Shown piece by piece: positions 36,245 to 45,809 of a stretch of 64,000 nt of DNA. The number at the start of each line of letters is the position of its first letter. Position 1 is the first letter of the stretch. The notes beneath the pieces were generated by a model. It did no database searches and was not told where the DNA came from. It saw nothing but the letters and a program-made list of their open reading frames with translations. This DNA comes from Pseudofabraea citricarpa. Lineage: Eukaryota; Ascomycota; Leotiomycetes; Helotiales; Dermateaceae. The position numbers and the translations under genes are program-made. The stretch covers positions 868,001 through 932,000 of the forward strand of contig JAPWGK010000012.1 of NCBI GenBank assembly GCA_029641185.1, written 5' to 3'.

Positions 36245-36337
36245 TTCTAGGGCGTACTCGCTTTCTAGGGCGCACTCGCTTTCGCCGACTACCAGCGAAG
36301 CGCCAGTAGGAGTGCCATCAAAAGTGGGTCCGACGAT
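36245..36337 (-). repeat. Right terminal inverted repeat (93 bp)
   Basis: Inverted partner of 34026-34118, bordered on the right by the TA duplication at 36338-36339. Confidence 0.93.
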
Positions 36338-36553
36338 TATCTTCACGTACTATGTGTGCTTCCGCCTGGTCCACACACATTTCTTCAGCAGCTCTATTGC
36401 GCAATCATGCCTAAACCCAATGGATGTTATTGTAGCCCTGATTTAAAAGCCTGTTTTCCATTTTTCCTATGCCAAATTCCTACCCTAAAACGCCATAGCT
36501 TTCCCACCTTCCCTAACGCCAAGCGCTCCAGATTTATACATATAGGTAGATAT

Positions 36554-37176
36554 CTACATCCTCCGAGTCCCTGCGATCTCACTAGCATCATATACTGGGA
36601 ACGTGCATTTGTAGGCTGAGATCTGATCATTGTACTCGGTCTCCTTGAGATCATCAAGATAGTCATTGTCAACGACAAGAACTTCATCTCCAGTGCAGTC
36701 GTTGTATCTATCACTGCATCAGCATTTGCACCCAAGACAGTTGCAATGGTGGCGTACTCAAAAAACTCGCATCTAGCATCGAATACTGCCACGGAGCTGA
36801 TCTTGCCACTTAGGTTTGGCTTGTCTTGTAGGCCAACTGTTCTCTCATGTCAGATCCTTGGCACATGGACACAGGTACAACAGGGTACCTTGTACTCACC
36901 ACAAGTGTTATTAGTGTTGCCCATCTCAAATTCAGCACAATCTCCTTCGTAGTTCCTAGCGCTACACAGCACAATTGGATTCAGAGTGAAGCCGCGAGAA
37001 TTATATGTAGCATGTGGTCGCACAATGTTGGATCCGCTTGAGGACCCTACGAAAACGCCGTTTGATCCATGATTTCTACTGCCAGCGGCAGCAGCTGCTC
37101 CGAATATGATGCCGCGTGGAGCTGCAAGGGCGGTGCTCGCAGTTGCTGCCGCGAGAAACAAGTAATGGAAAAGCAT
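36554..37176 (-). CDS. Small secreted protein, beta/gamma-crystallin-like
   Basis: Exons 36879-37176, 36758-36836 and 36554-36713, with 42- and 44-bp introns, give about 178 aa. An N-terminal signal peptide is evident (MLFHYLFLAAATASTALA, cleavage likely near residue 19-20). The mature part has a Gly/Ser/Asn-rich stretch, then about 100 residues with paired cysteines: CSARNYEGDC, NTCGEYKVPCFGLQDK, then SGKISSVAVFDARCEFFDD, CTGDEVLVVDNDYLDDL and YNDQISAYKC. The Y/F...C and NDQISSxxC rhythm resembles beta/gamma-crystallin or killer-toxin-like folds seen in fungal secreted proteins; this is pattern inference. Splicing is supported because only these joins restore the DDRYNDC reading. It lies 217 bp from the right end of the transposon. 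An effector-like or cell-wall role is possible but unproven. Confidence 0.75.
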
Positions 37177-38081
37177 GTTGAGCCGGCAAAAATTATGGGG
37201 TTATTTGGTAGAAGTGTGAGATTTGGGATGTTCCAACAGATGGTCAGGAACGGTTGTTTGGGAAATACATCTTCATTAAATATCGACGTGGGATCTCCCA
37301 TGCCCAAGAACGCTGGATTCTCTATAGATCAATCCTAGATGCAACTAACATCCTCTTGAGCGCGATTCTGCACGCAAGAAAATCCCTCTCATCTTGAAAG
37401 AAAAATTGTCGTCTCTTCACAATCACACTTGGTGGCTAGCCGAGCAGAAGGATGGGGATGGATGGGGATGGATGGAAGGATGAATGGTACCCAAATAGTG
37501 CATCGCATAATTGAAGCCCAGCACCACAGTGATCCCACCAGTGGAGGTTATTCTGTGTGATTGATATCGGCCAGGCCGTGTCTTTGCTTCCTCTATTATG
37601 GCAGTGCAGTACCGTAGCTTAGCAGATGTCGCGCAATATTTGTGAAAGGTAGAGATTAATCTTAAATCTAATGTAGAAGAGTCGTCGGAGCCGGGTACAA
37701 TCCAGGCCCGCACTCACGGATGACTTTTCATAAAAGGCTGTGCTGCACCACCCCCGCCTCAAGGTACACAGAACAGAGTCGAGCTTTTCTGTTGGTAGCT
37801 CTGGGCTTGTGCAATGTGATTATGAATTGTCCATTGAGGTATGTAGTAAGTCGGCTGCGCCGTTGCCCTTTGTTTGTCTTGTCGTCGAACTTTCGTGTGT
37901 ACTGTTGCGGCTGGAGTCTAGACGTTTTGAAGCCTCAAGCCTCGAATCTCGAACGTTTGATTTCATAATACGGGTCGGAGAAGACGGCCGGCCGTAACGA
38001 TCTCCTCCCTCTGTTGTGCCAAGGCGCGGCCAGATGCAGCTGGACAGGTACAAGCTCCAAGGTGCGGACTCCGAGGCGATC

Positions 38082-38119
<38 letters not shown>

Positions 38120-39191
38120 TGTGCCAGTGTGGCGACGCGGCGTGCATAAGTTCGCAAGTTTATATCCAGCTCGCACCACAACGGCCACTGAGTACCGCAG
38201 CTAGAGACCAACAGGGCTTAGCTGACGTCCATGACCTCATGCCCTTGCTTCTGCAATTTCCAGACTCGGTTTGTTGCGATAGCGACGGTGCGGTGGTGGG
38301 GTAGGGTAGTGAGTGATGTGGTGTTGTAGGGTTGTAAGTGTTGTAGTGTTGTAGTGTTGTGCTTTGCTGGCTTACAAGGTCAAGATGAAATTGAACAGTA
38401 GCTACTTTGTTATGATGTACTTTCGTACCTTCTCTTCGAGTCTTCAGTAGTGACGCACCGCAGCAGCGCAGCACCGCCTGGCTGACTCAGCAGACCCCTG
38501 CTATCCCTACCCGCTTGTTTGTTTCAGTGGTGCTCGCTTGCTGCCTGAGCTCGGCCCCGAACCAATCATCTGCGGCCCTCACAGCCCATCGCAATCTGCG
38601 GACATCCAATTTCTGTCGCTGTTCGGAAGGCCGGCCTTTGCGATATTTTCCCTACCCTACTACCTGGCTGGCTCATAATCCACATACCGCCAGCTCCTTT
38701 CTGTCTTCCTCCCTCTCTTACCTGCCACTGGCCTCTTTTGCACCACCGTCGCCCTTCTCATCGTCGTGCCATCAATTGTCAATTTTCCACGATTGGCTCG
38801 GATTGCAATCGTGTCCATTCCACCCAGCCTCAACCCTTTGAGTGCTTCGTGAATCGCGCCGCTACACACCTGCATCTGGAGGGACGCACCTTCCGAACGA
38901 CACAGCTTCATCTGCTTCCTGAAGTGGTCTGCATACAGTCTTCCTCGAAAGTGCATATTCTGGTACGTCCGACGTTGATTGCTCAGCACCACGATATCCT
39001 ATGAGTGCTTCATTTCTCTCGTTTCGGCTTCAGACCATTGTCTTCAGGAGCTTCATCTACACACTTTTGTCCCCTTGCCCTCGTTCCACCTGCACTTCCA
39101 CCACTCCCAAGTTCACCTACACTCAGACTTCCTATTTCCATTTCTCCCCTGTTCTACGCTGCAGCCAGCCCAGAGCCTCCGTGCTGACAGA
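37177..39191. other. Intergenic and 5' leader of LCB2
   Basis: No gene supported. It contains a GGGATGGAT repeat at about 37452-37476, a (GATT)n microsatellite, TGTTGTAG-type repeats at 38310-38365 and, from about 38640 to 39191, pyrimidine-rich sequence that looks like the core promoter and leader of the gene at 39192. Open frames here lack ATG starts or are low complexity. Confidence 0.55.
38084..38117. repeat. (GATT)n microsatellite
   Basis: About eight perfect copies of the tetramer GATT in non-coding DNA about 1.1 kb upstream of LCB2. Confidence 0.92.
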
Positions 39192-41429
39192 ATGGCAGTA
39201 GCAGACTCCGCCCGTAGGTATTCTACACCGCCGTACTCGAGTCAGACAAAGCCGCGACAGCGACCTTCTATCGATAACCTTAAAGAACTGCTACCATCGA
39301 TCAGCCCAGCCTCTGTTAATTTAGAGTGCGAAACGCCGGAGGACCCAGAGCCCTTCTTACCAACATCTGTTCAGAGCAGGTTTCAAGTCATCACTACAAT
39401 GCCTCAAAGACTTCCTCGAAATCCGTTTGCTAGTACTCCTTCCCAAGCGGTTGCTACCCCGTCCTCAGACCGCACCCATAGAGGGTCCTTCTCCAAGCCC
39501 AATCGCTTGACTCAGTTCTTCACCTCTCCCAAGGGCAAAGAGCAACAAACAGCGCAGGCTGCTCTACAAGCAGCTATAGCGGCTCAGCAGCAGCACCTGC
39601 TGAACAACCCTTCTCCGCAAATCAGCGCACCTTCGTTGTCTCTCCCGACAATTTCGCTATCAACAGCCAAAGCGGGTGAAGCTAATATGGACGACCCTCC
39701 CACCACTCTCTTCCAGCCACCTTCTGTAGCAGAAGCCAAGCGACAAGCAAGAGCCGATGCTCAATTTGGGCCACTCGGTAACCAACAGCATAGATATGTC
39801 AGCAAGCACATGGGTGGAGAGCTTCAAGAGCCCATTATCGACGAACCACCTTTCTACTACCTTCTCACCACCTACATTAGTTATTTGGTTCTGATCATCT
39901 TCGGCCATGTCAGAGATTTCTTTGGAAAGCGATTCAGAGCCGAGAATTACAAGCACCTCACGGCTGGCAACGGATATGCTGCGCTCAACAGCGATTTCGA
40001 CAACTTTTATGTCCGGCGCTTAAAGCTACGTATCAATGATTGCTTCGCACGACCCATCACTGGGGTTCCGGGACGATACATTACTCTGATGGACCGCACG
40101 TCTGATGATTTTAACAAGACCTATCAGTTTACCGGCACATATACTGAGACTCTGAATATGAGTTCTTACAATTATCTTGGTTTTGCTCAATCAGAGGGTC
40201 CATGTGCGGACGCTGTTGAGGAGACGATTAAGAAATATGGCATCAGCTCTGCCAGCCCCCGTGCTGATACTGGCACCTCTGATCTAGCAGTGGAGGTGGA
40301 GAAGGAAATTGCTAAGTTTGTTGGAAAGCCAGCCGCCATGGTGTTCTCGATGGGATTTAGCACCAACGCCACTTCTTTCCCTGCATTGGTTGGAAAGGGT
40401 TCTCTGATCATTTCTGACGAGCTGAACCATGCCTCCATTCGAATTGGTGCCCGTCTGTCTGGTGCCATGATCAATTCGTTCAAGCACAATGATATGAACG
40501 ATTTGGAAAAGAAGCTCCGTGAGGTTATTTCTCAAGGACAGCCCCGTACTCATCGTCCCTGGAAGAAGATTTTGGTCGTCGTTGAGGGCCTTTACTCGAT
40601 GGAGGGTACCATGTGCGATCTTCCCGGCATACTTAGATTAAAGTCAAAGTATAAGTTCAACCTCTTCGTCGACGAAGCTCATTCTATTGGAGCACTCGGC
40701 CCCAAAGGACGCGGTGTCTGCGATTATTTCGGTATCGATCCCTCTGAAGTCGATATCCTTATGGGTACTTTGACAAAATCCTTTGGTGCAAACGGAGGAT
40801 ACGTTGCTGCGGACAAACACATTATTGATAAACTTCGAAGCACCAACGCAGCCACCATATACGGCGAGTCACCCACTCCTCCTGTGCTCATGCAAATTCT
40901 GAGTGCTCTCAAAATCATTACTGGAGAAATTGCTCCCGGTCAAGGAGAGGAGCGTCTACAACGTATAGCTTTCAACTCTCGTTACCTGCGTCTTGGATTG
41001 AAGCGTCTCGGTTACATTGTCTACGGCCATGATGATTCCCCAATCATTCCAGTCGTCCTTTATAACCCGGCAAAAATGCCTGCTTTTTCTCATGAAATGC
41101 TACGTCGCAAAATCTCAGTCGTTATTGTTGGATACCCTGCAACTCCGCTCATCTCATCTCGAGCCCGTTTCTGCGTGTCAGCGGCTCACAACAAGGATGA
41201 TATGGATAGACTTCTAGCCGCATGCGACGAGGTCGGCAACGTGCTCCAATTGAAGTTCTCCACCGGTATTGCAGGTGGTGCCGAGCATCTCCCTGATGGT
41301 GTCACTCCTGAGATGGAGAAAGAGTGGTTGAAGTCCAATAATTTACAGGGCGTCATTAAGCCACCGCGCTGGTCCCTTAGAGAAGTAGTTGCCAATGGCG
41401 TCCAGGACGTCAAGCAGCCACTTCGGTGA
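39192..41429 (+). CDS. LCB2: Serine palmitoyltransferase subunit 2
   Basis: This is the catalytic, PLP-binding subunit of the ER serine palmitoyltransferase, which condenses serine with palmitoyl-CoA in the first step of sphingolipid synthesis. It is a single exon of 745 aa from ATG 39192 (MAVADSARRYS); the frame above has only non-ATG starts. A membrane segment (FYYLLTTYISYLVLIIFGHV) lies near residues 218-237. The alpha-oxoamine synthase fold follows: NYLGFAQSEGPCADAVEE, SPRADTGT, DELNHASIRIGARLSGA, FVDEAHSIGALGPKGRG and GTLTKSFGANGGY with the PLP lysine near residue 528. The N-terminal extension of about 200 residues (Pro/Ser/Gln-rich, poorly conserved) makes it longer than the roughly 560-residue yeast protein. 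A later ATG at about 39399 could be an alternative start. Confidence 0.95.
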   Translation: MAVADSARRYSTPPYSSQTKPRQRPSIDNLKELLPSISPASVNLECETPEDPEPFLPTSVQSRFQVITTMPQRLPRNPFASTPSQAVATPSSDRTHRGSFSKPNRLTQFFTSPKGKEQQTAQAALQAAIAAQQQHLLNNPSPQISAPSLSLPTISLSTAKAGEANMDDPPTTLFQPPSVAEAKRQARADAQFGPLGNQQHRYVSKHMGGELQEPIIDEPPFYYLLTTYISYLVLIIFGHVRDFFGKRFRAENYKHLTAGNGYAALNSDFDNFYVRRLKLRINDCFARPITGVPGRYITLMDRTSDDFNKTYQFTGTYTETLNMSSYNYLGFAQSEGPCADAVEETIKKYGISSASPRADTGTSDLAVEVEKEIAKFVGKPAAMVFSMGFSTNATSFPALVGKGSLIISDELNHASIRIGARLSGAMINSFKHNDMNDLEKKLREVISQGQPRTHRPWKKILVVVEGLYSMEGTMCDLPGILRLKSKYKFNLFVDEAHSIGALGPKGRGVCDYFGIDPSEVDILMGTLTKSFGANGGYVAADKHIIDKLRSTNAATIYGESPTPPVLMQILSALKIITGEIAPGQGEERLQRIAFNSRYLRLGLKRLGYIVYGHDDSPIIPVVLYNPAKMPAFSHEMLRRKISVVIVGYPATPLISSRARFCVSAAHNKDDMDRLLAACDEVGNVLQLKFSTGIAGGAEHLPDGVTPEMEKEWLKSNNLQGVIKPPRWSLREVVANGVQDVKQPLR

Positions 41430-42290
41430 ACATCTACGAAGCCTCACCAGGGCTGTCCACTGTTCAACTGACAGCCTTACTTGTGGTTCCAGGCTATTGG
41501 GATTTGCCTGAGACATGTCTCGGGGGCTCACATACCTGGCACCAAGCGAGCATTTTGCCGCTTATGAGCCCATGACCCTCTTTTCGATGTCAACCTTCTT
41601 GTACATTACCGTTCGTTATCACTCGCTCACATTTTGGCGACACCATGCACAGATACCCTTGCTGCTGCCCTTTTCTCCAGAGGACCTGTTTACCATAAGC
41701 TTGCTAGAGTAAAGAGCACGAAAATCACTCATGGCTATGGCGTTTCTCAACTTTTTCTTCTTTCTTTTGTGCTGTGCAGTGTCTCCTTTTGATAGATTGG
41801 CCTTCTGTATCCTTCCCTTTGGTTTCCTGGGTCGTTTGGAATGGATGTTCGTGGGTTAATCACTAATTAGTAATCATTTAATATTGGGATAGGGTGAATG
41901 AGTGCTTGGGCTGGAGTAGTAGTGTCGCGGCAAATGATTGGCAATGAGGTGGAGTTGTTTGTAAAAACATACGGGCTCGAATTGAAGAAAGTGATGGCGA
42001 GGAATGAATTGATGGGTGGGGTGGAGTTGTAGATAATGGTGGATTAGATTGGAATGAGAGAAACCGGTTTTCTTCTCACTCATGTCCCTCGTATTCTGCG
42101 TGACGACTCTTGCGTTGCCGCATAGTGTGTGGGCTTAAATTAAAACATGCGCGCTACTCAGTACCTTACACAGCCGAAGTAACTTGAACAATTCAATGGG
42201 TCTTGAGAGAGATTTAGATTTGTTCCTCTGAACTGATTAAAGGATTTCAATTCTGTGACTATTATACAGCTTACTTGACAATCAATCTGT

Positions 42291-42738
42291 CAACAGGGGT
42301 TGACAGAATTCTGTGCGGAACCCCAAATTTTAGCCGAAAATATACCAAAAACCACGGGTTTGATACTATTATAATTCTATATATTTATATGATAGAAGTA
42401 TCTAATAATTGGTATATATACTCTTTATTATCTAAATAATAAACTTATCCGCAAGCACTTTTTATAAAAATTCAAATATCGAAAGATATACAAGTATCTT
42501 TTATTTTACTAATAAACTTCCTTAGTAAAAATTTAATATCTATATACAAAGATATTACTATACTTTTAAATATTAAAATATTATCTCATAGTATATATAT
42601 ACTTAGATTATTAGTTTGAAGAAATTATATCTAGAGCTTGAATTATTATAACTATAGAAAGTAGGTGTTTTTGGGTGTTTTTAGGTGTATTTTTCGCGAA
42701 GATTAGTCATCCGCACAGAATTCTGTCAACCCCTGTTG
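42291..42738. mobile_element. 448-bp MITE-like element with 29-bp perfect TIRs
   Basis: Ends 42291-42319 and 42710-42738 are perfect inverted copies (outer bases CAACAGGGGTTG), with weaker similarity continuing inward (CGAAAATATACC versus CGAAAAATACACC). Flanking CTGT at 42287-42290 and 42739-42742 is a likely 4-bp target duplication. The inside is AT-rich with no open frame. Each TIR contains the 12-bp palindrome ACAGAATTCTGT. Superfamily cannot be fixed; it is non-autonomous by size. Confidence 0.85.
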
Positions 42739-44885
42739 CTGTCGATGGAGCTTAAGGACGGTACCCTCTCTTGTTCACAATGGATAAATGTCTTGGCTGA
42801 AAGGGTCACTCGATGGTTAAATTATGCTTAACGTAGCCTACCTCCAGGCAACTTGCTCTGTCTGTCTTGTAGAACCTTAGGTGGCGTTAGTTGTGAAATA
42901 GTGTAAATTCTCATATTTATAGCCTTCGATTTAGTGGACATTTGGCATTGTTATTTTCTTCTTCTTTCCAGTTGTATGTATTGTCAGAATTCAAGCTAGA
43001 GAAGGGACGACAAGTCGGTAGGTAAACAGGCTGATCTGGACACACGTACCTCATGTAGGTCTAGATAAGTGTCTACCTAGCTCTCGGGCGTGGAACGGTT
43101 GCGTGATGTGAGGAACGAAAAATGCGTGCAGGAAGTTCAAGCGACGGGACATGATGGAGGCACCAGAGCAAAGTAAATTGCAGAGGTGGTACGCACTTCG
43201 CAGGATTGATTTATGCTTATTTGAGTTTTATCTCATATCCTCAACGTCGCACTTGCACAACAGATAGGTATGTAACGCCCGGGTTTTTAGGAACGTCGGA
43301 GCCTTATCATACTGACCCTTGCACAGCAGGTCAACGGCCCTCCATTCTATCAGAAAAGACAGAAATGCGTTTCCCGGTGTTACTACTCACCGGTTATCCT
43401 TTTGTCATGCAAGCGGACATAGACTGGTAGTTTCATATTGCCTCATACAAGTGATGACAAACCAAGATCAGCCTCCGCATGAGATGACAAAAAAAGGTGA
43501 GGCGAGCGGACTCATACTCCAGCAGTAGAACACGGTGAATGGAACGAGTAGATCTTGCACCATGTGATAGTTTCGGTGGCGGCGAGGTACTCGAATAAGA
43601 AGACAATCAGCAGGTTGGAATGATACCGATTATCTTTTGGAGATATCCGAAGAGCTGGTGATTGGAGTTCTGGTGAGGAATAGTCGGGTGCATTGGCGAA
43701 TGGCAGGACAGAGGAGCAATGATGTAGTATTTGTTGTCAGTTTGCCATGGGCCCTCGCCCTGGTTGTATGATATTAAGCCCATTGAGGTGGTGTGTGGCG
43801 GTTGAAGAAGACGGGCGTGTATGGCATGGCTTTGGTTTTTACCTGCGGGGTAACGCCCACAGCTCGATCCTGTCGCTATCGCCCTGCTCTCAAAGGATGT
43901 TTGCGAGTAATCCAGTCGCCCAGTTTGTCAGCGCGTATGTGGCGCTGGTGTCTCTTGTCGACCTGGCTTGTACGACAAGAATGCTGCATGCAAAGGCAAT
44001 CATAGACCGATGAGCATATGTCATCTGCTTCTGGCATTTCGATCGCGATGCTGCAACAGGCCACGCACACAGTACACAGCTACATCGGATGCATGCACGA
44101 GCAAGAGCAGGTAGATAGATACTCGGCTTGGGCTCCAGGGACTTGGACAATCGCAGCTGCTGTATGTAGCTCTGGCCGGGCAACTGAAGCGGGTGCATAT
44201 GACGGTACAGCCGCTATGTTATACAGGAGGCTCGAGTCGTGGTTTGAATAATGGGCTCCTGAGGATTTTGACTCTGCTCTGTTCTTTGGCGAGATGCGAT
44301 ACTCCCGCCCGTTGTGGAGAAGACATCAGTATCGGCATCAGCATCATGCACGCCAGGTTTAGTTTTGCATGGAACAAACGGCACGGAGCTTCCATTAGAG
44401 GGGCTTCCATGCATAGTAAGGTATGGAGGTAGGTATACTGTATAGACTCATAGAGTAGATGTTTGGCAGGATGCTTATTAGTGGTCGGTGAGGCTTCTAG
44501 TGCTACTCGGTGAGCTCTAAACAAGCGAGCGGGGTTAAGGGAGAGGGATTGTAGGGGGATTTGCTGGCAGAATACTCTCATGAACAGGTGGTCTGGTGCC
44601 CTGTTTGCTCCGAGGGCGAAGCAAGAGAGTTTGGGTTCGCATAGAGTACAGTACAGTAGTGGCTGTTGGAATGATTATGTGTTCGCCGAGATCATTACTA
44701 GCAGGTAGGCTGTGAGTTGAGGGCCGGGGGGAACTACAGGCTGACAGGGCTTGGCTCATACTACCAGCCAAAGTCACCTGACACGCAACGAAGTATTCGT
44801 CGAGGCAAAGGACAAGAGCCAAAAACAGAGACAAAAGCACAAGCAGAGGCACAGAGACAACATACGCAATGTCCTACGAATGGCG

Positions 44886-44916
44886 GATGGTTGATGGTTG
44901 ATGGTTGATGGTTGAT
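44886..44916. repeat. (GGTTGAT)4 tandem repeat
   Basis: Four perfect copies of a 7-bp unit in the upstream region of the gene at 45810; non-coding. Confidence 0.85.
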
Positions 44917-45809
44917 TTGCTGTCGAGCCTACGTGTACGTGTTTTCTTGAATAAATCTTCCATTCACTAGTGCTGATGCTGCTGATGCGCTGCCGCCGAT
45001 CGCGAGTTGCCTTGTCGGACGCCCAGCTACATACAGTGTGCACAATACAGTACAGCCTACAAGCGACAGCCTACAGCCTACACACAGCTGAAGTCTGGTC
45101 CCGTACATGAGCCTCAGAAATGGATCCTGCTGTTGCCTACCGTAGCGACTCAGCCTTGGGACCCCTTCCACTTCCAGTTCCACTTCCACTAATTCCCCTT
45201 CCCCCCCCTCTTCGCTCCCCTTGTGCTTCCTCTGACTAAAGTGGTAGAGGAGGAAGACAAACCTGATACTGATACAGTACTGTACCGTAGGCGGCCACCA
45301 CCGAGTAGCCTGCACTCTGCGCTCTGCATTCTGCATTCTGCATATAGCTGTGCACCGCATCCTGCCTGGCCCCCCCATCCACACCAAACCACACCACACC
45401 CGCTGTACCATCTATCAGTCACTCAATCATCTTCCATTATTCCATTCCTTCCTTCTACATAACTGCGACACTTCGCCTCACTCTGCACCCGTACCTCACT
45501 TCCTCTTTCAGACACCGACACTGACACCCATACCCACCCACACCACACCACACCACGCCTACACCGAAACCAACCAACCAACCAACAATACAACGACATC
45601 CTCGCCGTGCGGCTCTTTGAAGCCTTGTACACCCATTCTCCCTTGGCTCAGCCTTTCTTAAAGTCTCCCTTTGCCCCACGCGCACGCTTTCTTCCTCATC
45701 TTCCAGGACACTTTCAAGACTGCCTTGCTCGCTCGCTCGCCCGACATAGCATCTGAGTGACTCAGTCCACGCCCGTATACTGCAACTCTTCATTCTTCAC
45801 CACTCCATC

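Larger units (their letters stand above)
34026..36337. mobile_element. 2.3-kb TIR DNA transposon with TA duplication, RIP-degraded core
   Basis: The 93-bp ends 34026-34118 and 36245-36337 are inverted copies of each other with a single mismatch seen. The outermost bases are ATCGTCGGACCC. The element is flanked by TA on both sides (34024-34025 and 36338-36339), the target duplication of the Tc1/mariner-pogo (Fot1-like) superfamily. Length 2312 bp also fits that group. Each end carries a doubled GAAAGCGAGTRCGCCCTA subunit. The core (about 34200-36130) is very TA-rich and nearly free of CpA/TpG: I count one CpA and no TpG in 34201-34440 while CpG survives. That is the RIP pattern. No open transposase frame remains. 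Class assignment rests on ends, duplication and length only. Confidence 0.88.
41430..45809. other. Intergenic region with MITE and long promoter
   Basis: No protein gene supported over 4.4 kb. 41430-42290 is LCB2 3' flank. A 448-bp TIR element is listed separately. 42740-45809 is mixed sequence, and the last 1.2 kb (44600-45809) holds several GTACAGTAC motifs (44647, 45044, 45272) and long CCACACC/CCAACC-type pyrimidine-rich stretches, probably the promoter and leader of the gene at 45810. Frames such as 44929-45411 on the minus strand are complements of this low-complexity DNA. Confidence 0.55.

Noticed and set aside
36427..36792. 121-codon minus frame at the secreted-protein locus
   Set aside because: It reads through an intron and then the wrong phase; the spliced version restores a coherent crystallin-like protein.
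44881..44916. Tandem GGTTGAT as telomere-like repeat
   Set aside because: It is a 7-mer unlike TTAGGG, only four copies, and internal to an ordinary promoter region.
43890..45411. Minus-strand frames of 100-160 codons upstream of 45810
   Set aside because: Low-complexity Cys/Val/Gly translations of CA- and CT-rich DNA; no start context, introns or domains.
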